Positions 31,812-39,516 of a stretch of 57,523 bases of DNA are shown here, one piece after another. Position numbers and translations under genes: made by a program. Origin of the DNA: Mycolicibacter longobardus (GTDB lineage Bacteria; Actinomycetota; Actinomycetes; Mycobacteriales; Mycobacteriaceae); contig NZ_LQPG01000056.1 of assembly GCF_002102265.1 (NCBI RefSeq), forward strand, positions 1 to 57,523. Reading direction: 5' to 3'. Within the stretch, counting starts at the first letter, position 1, and every line of letters starts with the position of its first letter. Below the pieces are notes generated by a model that had not been told where the DNA came from, ran no database searches, and saw only the letters and a program-made list of their open reading frames with translations.

Positions 31812-32473
31812 CCAGGCCCACGCGCCCATCCCGGCACTACGACTACATCGACGACGGCGCGGCCATCTACGTCGAATCGTTCGCCACCATTCGCCGGGAA
31901 TCGGACCTGTCGCATATTCCGGCAAACGCCGAGCGCCTGGCGGTGCGGATGATCCACGGCGCCGGGCAGACCGGCATCGCCAAGGACTTGTTGATCCACC
32001 CCGACGCGGTGCCGGCCGGGCGGGCCGCACTCGACGGCGGCGCGCCCATCCTCTGCGATGCCCGGATGGTGGCGGTCGGGGTGACCGCCGGCCGGTTGCC
32101 CGCCGGCAACGAGGTGCGTTGCCATCTTCGCGACGAACGGGTTCCGGCGCTGGCCGCCGACTGGGGCACCACCCGTTCGGCGGCGGCGGTCTCCCTGTGG
32201 GAACCGGAGTTGGCCGGCGCCGTCGTCGCGATCGGCAACGCCCCCACCGCGCTGTTCCATCTGCTGGAGCTGATCCTCGACGGCGGGCCACGCCCGGCGG
32301 TGATCGTCGGCTGCCCTGTGGGTTTCATCGGCGCCGCCGAGTCCAAGGCGGCGTTGGCCGCGCTGCACTCCGACCACGGCATCGACATCCCGTTCGTGAC
32401 CGTGCGCGGCCGACGCGGCGGCTCGGCGATCACCTCCTCGGCACTCAACGCCCTAGCCTCGGATACCGAATGA
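31808..32473 (+). CDS. cobH: Precorrin-8X methylmutase
   Basis: A 221-residue enzyme moving the C-11 methyl group to C-12 to form hydrogenobyrinic acid. It shows YDYIDDGAAIYVESFATIRRESD, the catalytic-His segment RMIHGAGQTG, ILCDARMVAVGV, IGNAPTALFHLLEL and VGCPVGFIGAAESK, a full family set. GTG 31808 overlaps the cobG stop (GTGA). Length equals the usual 205-225 residues. Confidence 0.95.
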   Translation: MTRPTRPSRHYDYIDDGAAIYVESFATIRRESDLSHIPANAERLAVRMIHGAGQTGIAKDLLIHPDAVPAGRAALDGGAPILCDARMVAVGVTAGRLPAGNEVRCHLRDERVPALAADWGTTRSAAAVSLWEPELAGAVVAIGNAPTALFHLLELILDGGPRPAVIVGCPVGFIGAAESKAALAALHSDHGIDIPFVTVRGRRGGSAITSSALNALASDTE

Positions 32474-33981
32474 CCGGCAAGTTCTACGGGGTGGGCCTGG
32501 GCCCCGGCGACCCCGAACTGATCACCCGCAAAGCGGCCCGGATCATCGCCGACGCCGACGTGGTGGCCTACCACGCCGGGGTGAACAAGGCGTCGTATGC
32601 GCGCACCATCGCCGCCGACCTGATCCGCCCCGGTGTCCTTGAGGAGGAGCTGCGCTACCCGGTGACCACCGGGGTCACCGATCACCCCGGCGGCTATGCC
32701 GGAGCGCTGGCCGACTTCTACGAGGCCTCGGCTTCAAGGTTGACCGCCCATCTGACCGCGGGCCGCACGGTGGCGCTGCTGACCGAAGGTGATCCGCTGT
32801 TCTACGGCTCGTTCATGTACATGCACGATCGGCTGTCCACCCGCTTCGACACCGAGATCATTCCCGGCGTCCCGGCATTCAGCGCCGCCACCGCCGCGCT
32901 CGGGATGCCGCTGGTGCGTCAGACCGATGTGCTGACTGTGCTGCCGGGCACCTTGGGCGAGCACGAGCTGGCGATGCGGCTGGCCGATACCGACGGCGCC
33001 ATCATCATGAAGCTCGGCCGCACCTTCCCCACCGTGCGCCGCGCGCTGGCCGCGGCCGGGCGGCTGGAGCACGCGTACTACGTGGAGCGGGCGAGTCATC
33101 CGCAGCAGCGGTGGCTGCCGGTGGCCGACATGACCGAGGCCGATGACGTGCCCTATCTGTCGCTGATCGTGGTCGACGGGGACTCCCGCAATGGGCAGCG
33201 TTCCCGCACATCGGCCCACCCGGCCCCGACGGCCGTCGAGCCCGTTGCCGAGCCCACCGAGCTGCTGGTGATCGGACTGGGGCCCGGGCCCGACGGCTGG
33301 TTGACCGCCGAGGCCGCCGCGGCGCTGGCACAGGTGGATCACGTGGTGGGCTACGGGCCCTACCTGGCCCGGGTTCCGCAGCGGGCAGGCCTACAGCGGC
33401 ACTCCTCAGGCAACACCGTCGAGCTGGACCGGGCCCGGTTCGCCCTGGATCTGGCGGCGCGCGGCGAGAAGGTGGCGGTGGTCTCCGGCGGGGATGCCGG
33501 GGTGTTCGGGATGGCCTCAGCAGTATTCGAGGCGGCCGAAGATGCGCGATATCAGGGCATTTCGGTGCGCGTACTCCCGGGAGTGTCCGCGGTCCAGGCG
33601 GTGGCCGCGGCCGCCGGCGCCCCCATCGGCGCCGACTTCGCGGTGCTGAGCCTGTCGGACCGGCTCAAGCCGTGGGAGGTGATCGAGTCCCGGCTGCGGG
33701 CGATCGCCGACGCCGACCTGGTGCTGGCGATCTACAACCCGGCCTCGCGCGCCCGCCCCGACCAGATCGCGCTGGCCCGCAAAGTGCTGCTGGAGCACCG
33801 CGACCCGCAGACGGTGGTGGTGGTCGGCCGCGACATCGGCCGGGATGCCGAGGCACTGACCGTGACCACCCTGGGCGAGCTCGACACCGACACCATCGAC
33901 ATGAAATGCCTTGTGCTGGTAGGAGCCTCGTCGACGCGGGTGACGGGTGGACGGGTGTGGACGCCGCGATGGGTGCGCTAG
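32470..33981 (+). CDS. cobIJ: Bifunctional precorrin-2 C20- / precorrin-3B C17-methyltransferase
   Basis: A 503-residue fusion of two SAM-dependent tetrapyrrole methylases, as in M. tuberculosis CobI (Rv2066, 508 residues). The first half (about 1-245) is CobI: FYGVGLGPGDPELITRKA, TEGDPLFYGSFMYMHDRL and PGVPAFSAA. A variable linker (about 240-255) leads to CobJ: LLVIGLGPGPDGWLTAEA, SGGDAGVFGMASAVFE, PGVSAVQAVAAAAGAPIGADFAVLSLSDRLKPW and NPASRARPDQI. ATG 32470 overlaps the cobH stop. The two activities flank the CobG step, so the fusion spans consecutive reactions. Confidence 0.95.
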   Translation: MTGKFYGVGLGPGDPELITRKAARIIADADVVAYHAGVNKASYARTIAADLIRPGVLEEELRYPVTTGVTDHPGGYAGALADFYEASASRLTAHLTAGRTVALLTEGDPLFYGSFMYMHDRLSTRFDTEIIPGVPAFSAATAALGMPLVRQTDVLTVLPGTLGEHELAMRLADTDGAIIMKLGRTFPTVRRALAAAGRLEHAYYVERASHPQQRWLPVADMTEADDVPYLSLIVVDGDSRNGQRSRTSAHPAPTAVEPVAEPTELLVIGLGPGPDGWLTAEAAAALAQVDHVVGYGPYLARVPQRAGLQRHSSGNTVELDRARFALDLAARGEKVAVVSGGDAGVFGMASAVFEAAEDARYQGISVRVLPGVSAVQAVAAAAGAPIGADFAVLSLSDRLKPWEVIESRLRAIADADLVLAIYNPASRARPDQIALARKVLLEHRDPQTVVVVGRDIGRDAEALTVTTLGELDTDTIDMKCLVLVGASSTRVTGGRVWTPRWVR

Positions 33982-34739
33982 CGGTCCGGTTCGTCGGCGC
34001 CGGGCCGGGCGCGGCGGATCTGCTGACGGTGCGGGCCGCCCGGCTGCTGGCCGGCGCCGACGTGGTGCTCTACCCGGGCAGCTACCTCGACCCGCAGGTG
34101 CTCGCCCACTGCTCGAGGGAAGCCGAACTCGTCGACACCGCCGGAATGGACCTGGATGCGATCGTGGATCGACTGGTCGCCGCGTATCGGGCGGGCCGGG
34201 CGGTGGTGCGGCTGGTCTCCGGGGATCCGTCGCTGTACAGCGCGGTGTCCGAGCAGACCCGCCGGCTGGACGCCGCCGGGGTGCCGTGGGACATCACACC
34301 CGGAGTGCCCGCGTACGCAGCGGCTGCCGCGCTGCTCGGCCGTGAGCTCACCGTGCCCCTGCTGACGCAATCGGTGGTGTTGACCCGGGTTCAAGCCGCC
34401 TCCACCGCGATGCCGCAGCGCGAAGCACTGTCGGCGTTCGCCGCGACGCGAGCCACGTTGGTGCTGCACCTGGCGATCACCCGGATCCGGGAGCTGATGG
34501 CCGAACTGGCGCCCGAGTACGGCCCGGACTGCCCCGCCGCGGTGGTCTACCGTGCGTCGCAACCCGAGGAGTTGGTGCTGCGCGGAACGGTCGCCGACAT
34601 CGCCGATGCCGTCGAGGCCGCCGGCCTGCGGTCGGCCGCGGTGATTCTGGTCGGCCGGGCCGTCGCCGAGCTGCCCGATCCGTGTGCCGGGGAGAGTCAT
34701 CTCTACGACCCGGCGCGGGACCGCTCAGGGCAGGATTAG
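33969..34739 (+). CDS. cobM: Precorrin-4 C11-methyltransferase
   Basis: A 256-residue SAM-dependent tetrapyrrole methylase. Motifs: VRFVGAGPGAADLLTVRAARLLAGADVVLYPGSYLD, VVRLVSGDPSLYSAVSEQ, TPGVPAYAAAAALLGREL, and VVYRASQPEELVLRGT. It is the last gene of the cobG-cobH-cobIJ-cobM unit and starts 13 bases inside cobIJ. Its end overlaps that of convergent cobL by 15 bases. Confidence 0.95.
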   Translation: MGALAVRFVGAGPGAADLLTVRAARLLAGADVVLYPGSYLDPQVLAHCSREAELVDTAGMDLDAIVDRLVAAYRAGRAVVRLVSGDPSLYSAVSEQTRRLDAAGVPWDITPGVPAYAAAAALLGRELTVPLLTQSVVLTRVQAASTAMPQREALSAFAATRATLVLHLAITRIRELMAELAPEYGPDCPAAVVYRASQPEELVLRGTVADIADAVEAAGLRSAAVILVGRAVAELPDPCAGESHLYDPARDRSGQD

Positions 34740-35930
34740 CGCCCACTGGGTGACCGCCCGGCCCGGCGTCCAGCCGGTGAAGGAGCCGAGCGGAGCGGCG
34801 TGTTCGACGTGGATGCGGGTCAGCTCGCCGCCGTGTTCGCGGTAGGCCGCCACCAGCAGCGCCTCGGTTTCCATCGTCACGCCGTGGGCCACCAACCGGC
34901 CGCCCGGCGCCAGAGCCGTCAGGCAGGCCGCCAGCATCCCGTCCGTCGTCAACCCGCCGCCGATGAACACCGCATCCGGCGGCGGCAGGTCCGCGAGCGC
35001 CTGCGGGGCCGCGCCGCAGACCACCTGCAGCGCCGGCACGCCGAGGTTGCGGGCGTTGTCCGAGATTCGCCGCGCCCGAGCCTGATTCGCCTCGACGGCA
35101 ATGGCCCGGCAGGCCGGGTGGGCCCGCATCCACTCGATGCCTACCGAGCCGGCGCCCGCCCCGACATCCCACAGCAGCTGGCCGGGCGCCGGGGTCAGGC
35201 GCGCCAGCGCGGCAGCCCGCAGATCACGCTTGGTCAACTGCCCGTCGTGGTCGTAGGCGTCGTCCGGCAGGCCGGCGGCCCAGCCGGCCAGCAGCGGGCC
35301 GGCGAGTTCCAGTGCGACGATATTGAGCTTCGGGACCGAACCGGCAAAGGTTGCCGCGGTGGTCTCCAACCGGGATTCGGCCGCGCCGCCCAGATCGCCC
35401 AGCACCGTCATCCGGCTCGCCCCGTAGCCGCGCTCGGTCAGCAGAGCCGCCAGCTGGGCCGGGGTGGTTTCGTCCGACGACAACACCAACACCCGCCGGG
35501 CCGGAGCCAACTCGCGCAGCACCGCGTGCACGTCGCGGCCCACCACGCTGACCACCGCGACGGACTCCGCCGGCCAGCCCAGCCTGGCGCGGGCCAGCGA
35601 CACCGAGGAGACCGCCGGCAACACACTGACCCGCTCGGCGCCAAACATCTCGATCAGCGTGGCACCGATACCGCTGAGCAGCGGATCACCGGAGGCCAGC
35701 GCCACGATCCGCTGTCCCGCCAGGCGTTCGAACAGCGCAGGCAGCCCGGCGCGCAGCGGGGAGGGCCAGGCCAGCCGCCGCTGCCCGTCCACGTCCGGCA
35801 GCGACTCCAGATGCCGAGCCCCACCGATCACCACCTCGGCGAATGCGACCGCCGCACGCGCCGGCTCGGTCAGCCCGCCCCAGCCGTCGGCTCCGATGCC
35901 GACGATCACGATGCGTTCCGTGGTGGGCAC
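34725..35930 (-). CDS. cobL: Precorrin-6Y C5,15-methyltransferase (decarboxylating)
   Basis: A 401-residue CbiE-CbiT fusion. The N-terminal CbiE methylase part shows IVIVGIGADGWGGL, ALASGDPLLSGIGATLIEMFG, and VSSVSLARARLGWPAE. The C-terminal CbiT Rossmann part (from about 215) shows TKRDLRAAALARLTPAPGQLLWDVGAGAGSVGIEW and DAVFIGGGLT. It methylates C-5 and C-15 and decarboxylates the C-12 side chain. GTG 35930 lies two bases after the stop of an upstream dienelactone-hydrolase gene, so cobL is not on a riboswitch transcript. Confidence 0.94.
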   Translation of the reverse strand: MPTTERIVIVGIGADGWGGLTEPARAAVAFAEVVIGGARHLESLPDVDGQRRLAWPSPLRAGLPALFERLAGQRIVALASGDPLLSGIGATLIEMFGAERVSVLPAVSSVSLARARLGWPAESVAVVSVVGRDVHAVLRELAPARRVLVLSSDETTPAQLAALLTERGYGASRMTVLGDLGGAAESRLETTAATFAGSVPKLNIVALELAGPLLAGWAAGLPDDAYDHDGQLTKRDLRAAALARLTPAPGQLLWDVGAGAGSVGIEWMRAHPACRAIAVEANQARARRISDNARNLGVPALQVVCGAAPQALADLPPPDAVFIGGGLTTDGMLAACLTALAPGGRLVAHGVTMETEALLVAAYREHGGELTRIHVEHAAPLGSFTGWTPGRAVTQWALILP

Positions 35931-35932
35931 CG

Positions 35933-36772
35933 CTAGGTCAGGCGTTCGGTGAGGAACTGCACCACCCGTTTGCGCGCCTCGTAGGCGGGGTGGCCGTCGA
36001 CCTCGCGGACCTGGTCGGTGAGCACCGAGTGCGCCATCCGGGACAGGCCGTCCGGATTGCCCCGCGAGGAGTCGATCTCGATCACCTCGAACGCGTCCCC
36101 GAGCCGGGACTTCAGCGTCGCGAAGCGCTCACCGGGGGCCATCTTGTCCTCGCTGAACCGCAGACCCAGCGCGCACAGCCCGTCGTTGGCGGCCCGGTCG
36201 GCGATCACCCCCAACTCGACCTCAGAGAGCCCGGGGTCGCGCCGTCGTTTGAGCGTGAGCGGAATCGGCACGGACGGTTGGCTGAGCACCGGGGCCAGCA
36301 CGGCGTCGTCGACGGCGGCGGCCAGCGCGAAACCACCGGTGAAGCACTGGCCGATCACCCCGACGCCCTTGCCCGGGGTCTTCTCGTTGAGGTCGCGGGC
36401 CAGCGCCCGCAGGAACTGGGTGACCGGTCGCTGCTTGTCGGTGGCGAACGCGGCGAACTCCCGGGTCACGCAGGCGCGGGCGATGGTGGCCAGCGCATAG
36501 CCGGGGGTGATCGCCCTGCCCGGCTGGCCGAACAACGACGGAATCGCCACAGTGAATCCGTTGTCCACCAAGTGATTTCCCAATCCGAGCACCGCGGGAT
36601 GTATTCCGGGGATCTCCGGGATCAGCACCACCCCGGGGCCCTCGCCCTTGCGGTACACGTCGTGGGTGAACGCGCCGCCGGTGAACGGCGCCGCGACCCA
36701 TCCGGTCAGGTCTGCTTCGGGTGCATTCACGGGTCCTCTGATCCTTTCGGTCTCCTCGGCGTCGTACGCCAT
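35933..36772 (-). CDS. Dienelactone hydrolase-family protein
   Basis: A 279-residue alpha/beta hydrolase. The nucleophile is Cys143 in GVIGQCFTGG, the DLH-type G-x-C-x-G elbow; an oxyanion segment is VVLIPEIPGIHPAV. No signal peptide is seen. It starts divergently 10 bp from the cobalamin riboswitch upstream of chlID, so its promoter must overlap that riboswitch DNA. It is directly upstream of cobL (2-bp gap) and probably co-transcribed. No B12 role is known for the family; natural substrates could be lactones or esters. Confidence 0.85.
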   Translation of the reverse strand: MAYDAEETERIRGPVNAPEADLTGWVAAPFTGGAFTHDVYRKGEGPGVVLIPEIPGIHPAVLGLGNHLVDNGFTVAIPSLFGQPGRAITPGYALATIARACVTREFAAFATDKQRPVTQFLRALARDLNEKTPGKGVGVIGQCFTGGFALAAAVDDAVLAPVLSQPSVPIPLTLKRRRDPGLSEVELGVIADRAANDGLCALGLRFSEDKMAPGERFATLKSRLGDAFEVIEIDSSRGNPDGLSRMAHSVLTDQVREVDGHPAYEARKRVVQFLTERLT

Positions 36773-36781
36773 GGGTGTTAG

Positions 36782-36881
36782 GGTATCGGCGCGAAGTGCC
36801 AGGGAAGTCGGTGTGACTCCGACGCAGGCCCGCTACGGTGTTCCGCGGCGCGTTTCACGTGCCCCGGTCAGTCCGAATACC
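36782..36881 (+). promoter_or_regulatory. Cobalamin (B12) riboswitch upstream of chlID-cobO-cobBC-cobD
   Basis: The conserved core gccagggaa, then ggtg...actccgacgcaggcccgctac and the late B12-box-like cagtccgaatacc are present in the right order. The outer stem pairs ggtatcgg (36782-36789) with ccgaatacc (36873-36881) with one bulge. A downstream hairpin at 36893-36910 and the ATG at 36929 form the likely expression platform. High cobalamin would repress the chelatase operon. Confidence 0.88.
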
Positions 36882-36892
36882 GGCTTCGCGTC

Positions 36893-36910
36893 GCCAACAC
36901 AGGTGTTGGC
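36893..36910 (+). promoter_or_regulatory. Hairpin between riboswitch and chlID start
   Basis: gccaacac (36893-36900) and gtgttggc (36903-36910) are perfect 8-base arms around two bases, just 3' of the aptamer and 18 bases before the ATG. It is a candidate part of the expression platform. There is no U tract, so control of ribosome access or Rho-type termination is more likely than intrinsic termination. Confidence 0.5.
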
Positions 36911-36928
36911 CACACGAGCGGAGCCTCA

Positions 36929-38902
36929 ATGCAACAGCTGTATCCCTTCCCCGCCGTCCTCGGCGGCGACCCGGACGCTCCGGGCGGCCTCGACGACATG
37001 GCGCTGGCGCTTGTCCTGAGCACGATCTCCCCCGGTATCGGCGGGGTGCTCATCCGCGGCGAAAAGGGCACCGCCAAATCGACGCTGGTCCGGGCACTCG
37101 CCCAGGTGCTGCCACCCATCGACGTGGTGGCCGGCGACCGGTTCTCCTCTGATCCCGCTGAGGCGCACCCGCTCTCCCCCGACGGCCCGTTCCCCAGCGA
37201 CGCCGGCGTCGAGACCCGCCCGGTGCGGCTGGTGGAGCTGCCTGTGGGCGCCACCGAGGACCGGGTGGTGGGATCCATCCACCTGGAGCGGGCGCTGAGC
37301 GCCGGGGCCGTCGACTTCGAGCCCGGGCTGTTGGCCCGCGCCAACCGCGGCATCCTCTACGTCGACGAGGTGAACCTGCTCGCCGACCATCTGGTGGACC
37401 TGCTGCTGGACGCCGCCGCGATGGGGCGGCTGACCGTGGAGCGGGACTCGGTCTCGGTGACCCACGCCGCGCGTTTCGTGATCGTCGGGACGATGAATCC
37501 CGAGGAGGGCGAACTGCGCCCGCAGCTGCTCGACCGGTTCGGGCTGACCGTCGAGGTCTCCGCGCCGCGTGACCCGGCGTTGCGCGCTGAAGCGGTGCGC
37601 CGCCGGCTGGCCTTCGACGCGGACCCGGAAGCCTTTGTGCGCGAGTACGCCGCGGCCGAAGACCGGCTGCGGGCCCGGATCCGTCACGCCCAGCAACTGC
37701 TGCCGCAGGTGGAGCTCACCGATGCCGCGCTGGTGAAGATCGGCGAGATCTGCGCGGCCTTCGACGTGGACGGCCTGCGCGGCGACATCGTCTGTGCCCG
37801 CACCGCGGTCGCGCACGCGGCGTGGCAGGGGCGCGATGCGGTCACCCTGGAGGATCTGCGGGTAGCCGCCCGGCTGGCGCTGCCGCATCGGCGGCGGCGA
37901 AAGCCGTTCGACGCCCCGGGCCTCGACGAGAGCGAACTCGACGATCTGCTGCCACCGGAGGACTCCGGCTCCGATCCCGATCCGGAACCCGATCCCGACG
38001 GCCCGCCGGACGGCGGCAACGCCGCGCCGCCACCTGGAGAACAGAGCCGTCCGGCACCGGCTGAGCCCGGCTCCACCTCGACCGTCGGCGCCGACGTCCC
38101 TTACCGGGCAAAGCTTTTCACCGTCCACGGCGTGGGCGCCGGACGTACCGGCCGGCGCAGCAGGGCCCGCACCAGTTCCGGACGCCGGGTGGGTGCCACC
38201 GCTGCGAACACCGCCGGGGGCCTGCACCTGTTCGAGACGCTGCGGGCCGCCGCACCGCACCAGGGCGCCCGGGGCCGGGCGCAGGGCCGGATGATCCTGG
38301 CAGCGAACGATCTTCGTCGCGCCGTCCGGGAGGGCCGGGAGGCCAACCTGGTGTTGTTCGTCGTCGACACCTCCGGGTCGATGGCCGCCGCGGAGCGGAT
38401 GCGCCACGTCAAGACCGCGATCCTGTCCCTGCTGCTCGACGCCTACCGCCGCCGGGACCGGGTCGCAGTGGTGACATTCCGCGATACCGGTGCGGAGGTG
38501 GTGTTGCCCGCGACCGGGTCGGTGGAGATCGCCGCCGTCCGGCTCGACGGGCTGCCCGCTGGTGGCCGCACCCCGCTGGCCGAGGGACTGCTTGAGGCCG
38601 CCGAGGTGATTCGCCGGGAGCGGCTGCGCGACCCGGCCTGCCGCCCCCTGTTGGTGGTGCTGACCGACGGCCGGGCCACCGCCGGCGCCGATCCGGTCGA
38701 GCGATCCCGTCGGGTGGCCGTTCAGCTTGCCGGGCAGGGATTTTCGTCGGTGGTGGTGGATTGCGAGAGCGGCCGGATGCGACTCGGCTTGGCGCACACC
38801 CTGGCCGAGCACCTGCGGGCCGAGTACGTCCCGCTGCCACAGGTGAGTGCCGAGGCGCTGACCGGCGTCGTCCGCGACGCCACCGGAAGAGGAGCCGCCT
38901 GA
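36929..38902 (+). CDS. ChlI/ChlD-like chelatase subunit, probable cobaltochelatase partner of CobN
   Basis: A 657-residue fusion of an AAA+ ATPase (Walker A GEKGTAKST at 44-52, Walker B LYVDEVNLL) with an acidic Asp/Pro-rich linker (about 325-375) and a C-terminal von Willebrand A domain with MIDAS motif DTSGSMAAAERM. This is the BchI-BchD type arrangement seen in Rv2850c. Because the organism has CobN but no CobS/CobT here, and this gene lies on a B12-riboswitch transcript with cobO and cobB, it probably powers cobalt insertion with CobN rather than magnesium insertion. The start is the ATG after GCGGAG. Its stop overlaps cobO (TGATG). Confidence 0.88.
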   Translation: MQQLYPFPAVLGGDPDAPGGLDDMALALVLSTISPGIGGVLIRGEKGTAKSTLVRALAQVLPPIDVVAGDRFSSDPAEAHPLSPDGPFPSDAGVETRPVRLVELPVGATEDRVVGSIHLERALSAGAVDFEPGLLARANRGILYVDEVNLLADHLVDLLLDAAAMGRLTVERDSVSVTHAARFVIVGTMNPEEGELRPQLLDRFGLTVEVSAPRDPALRAEAVRRRLAFDADPEAFVREYAAAEDRLRARIRHAQQLLPQVELTDAALVKIGEICAAFDVDGLRGDIVCARTAVAHAAWQGRDAVTLEDLRVAARLALPHRRRRKPFDAPGLDESELDDLLPPEDSGSDPDPEPDPDGPPDGGNAAPPPGEQSRPAPAEPGSTSTVGADVPYRAKLFTVHGVGAGRTGRRSRARTSSGRRVGATAANTAGGLHLFETLRAAAPHQGARGRAQGRMILAANDLRRAVREGREANLVLFVVDTSGSMAAAERMRHVKTAILSLLLDAYRRRDRVAVVTFRDTGAEVVLPATGSVEIAAVRLDGLPAGGRTPLAEGLLEAAEVIRRERLRDPACRPLLVVLTDGRATAGADPVERSRRVAVQLAGQGFSSVVVDCESGRMRLGLAHTLAEHLRAEYVPLPQVSAEALTGVVRDATGRGAA

Positions 38903-39516
38903 TGCCGCAGGGACAACCGTTGACCGTGCCCGACGACAACCTCACCACCCGGCAGCGCCGCAACCGGCCGCTGCTGATGGTGCACACCGGCGACGGCAAG
39001 GGCAAGTCCACCGCCGCGTTCGGGACCGCGCTGCGCGGCTGGAACCAGGGCTTCGACATCGGAGTCTTCCAGTTCGTGAAGTCCGCCAAATGGCGGGTCG
39101 GCGAACAGGCCGTGCTGGAGCACCTTGGCGCCCTGCACGCCGAGACCGGCGAGGGCGGCCCGGTCCAGTGGCACAAGATGGGCTCAGGCTGGTCGTGGAG
39201 CCGTAAGTCCGGCGGTGTCGAGGATCACGCCGGTGACGCCGCCGAGGGCTGGGCTCAGATCAAGGAGCGGCTGGCGGCGCAGACCCACGATCTCTATGTG
39301 CTCGACGAGTTCACCTACCCGATGGATTGGGGCTGGGTGGATGTCGACGACGTGGTGGAGACCTTGGCCAACCGGCCGGGCCACCAGCACGTCGTCGTCA
39401 CCGGCCGGCGTGCCCATCCACGGCTGATCGAGATCGCCGACCTGGTCACCGAGATGACCAAGATCAAGCATCCGATGGACGCCGGCCAGAAGGGCCAGCG
39501 CGGCATCGAATGGTAG
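38902..39516 (+). CDS. cobO: Cob(I)yrinic acid a,c-diamide adenosyltransferase
   Basis: A 204-residue CobA/CobO-type ATP:corrinoid adenosyltransferase, counterpart of Rv2849c. P-loop MVHTGDGKGKSTAAFG (Walker A 30-37), GVFQFVKSAKWRVGEQ, HKMGSGWSWSRKSG, VLDEFTYPMDWGWV and VVVTGRRAHPRLIEIADLVTEM are family marks. It attaches the adenosyl ligand to cobalt after chelation. It shares one base with chlID and seven with cobBC, so translation is tightly coupled. Confidence 0.95.
   Translation: MPQGQPLTVPDDNLTTRQRRNRPLLMVHTGDGKGKSTAAFGTALRGWNQGFDIGVFQFVKSAKWRVGEQAVLEHLGALHAETGEGGPVQWHKMGSGWSWSRKSGGVEDHAGDAAEGWAQIKERLAAQTHDLYVLDEFTYPMDWGWVDVDDVVETLANRPGHQHVVVTGRRAHPRLIEIADLVTEMTKIKHPMDAGQKGQRGIEW

Noticed and set aside
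37822..38111. Basic open frames in the acidic linker of chlID
   Set aside because: They come from the Asp/Pro-rich codon pattern read in other frames.
36926..38812. 628-residue minus-strand open frame across chlID
   Set aside because: The plus frame has Walker A, Walker B and MIDAS motifs; the minus frame has none and is a GC-bias artefact.
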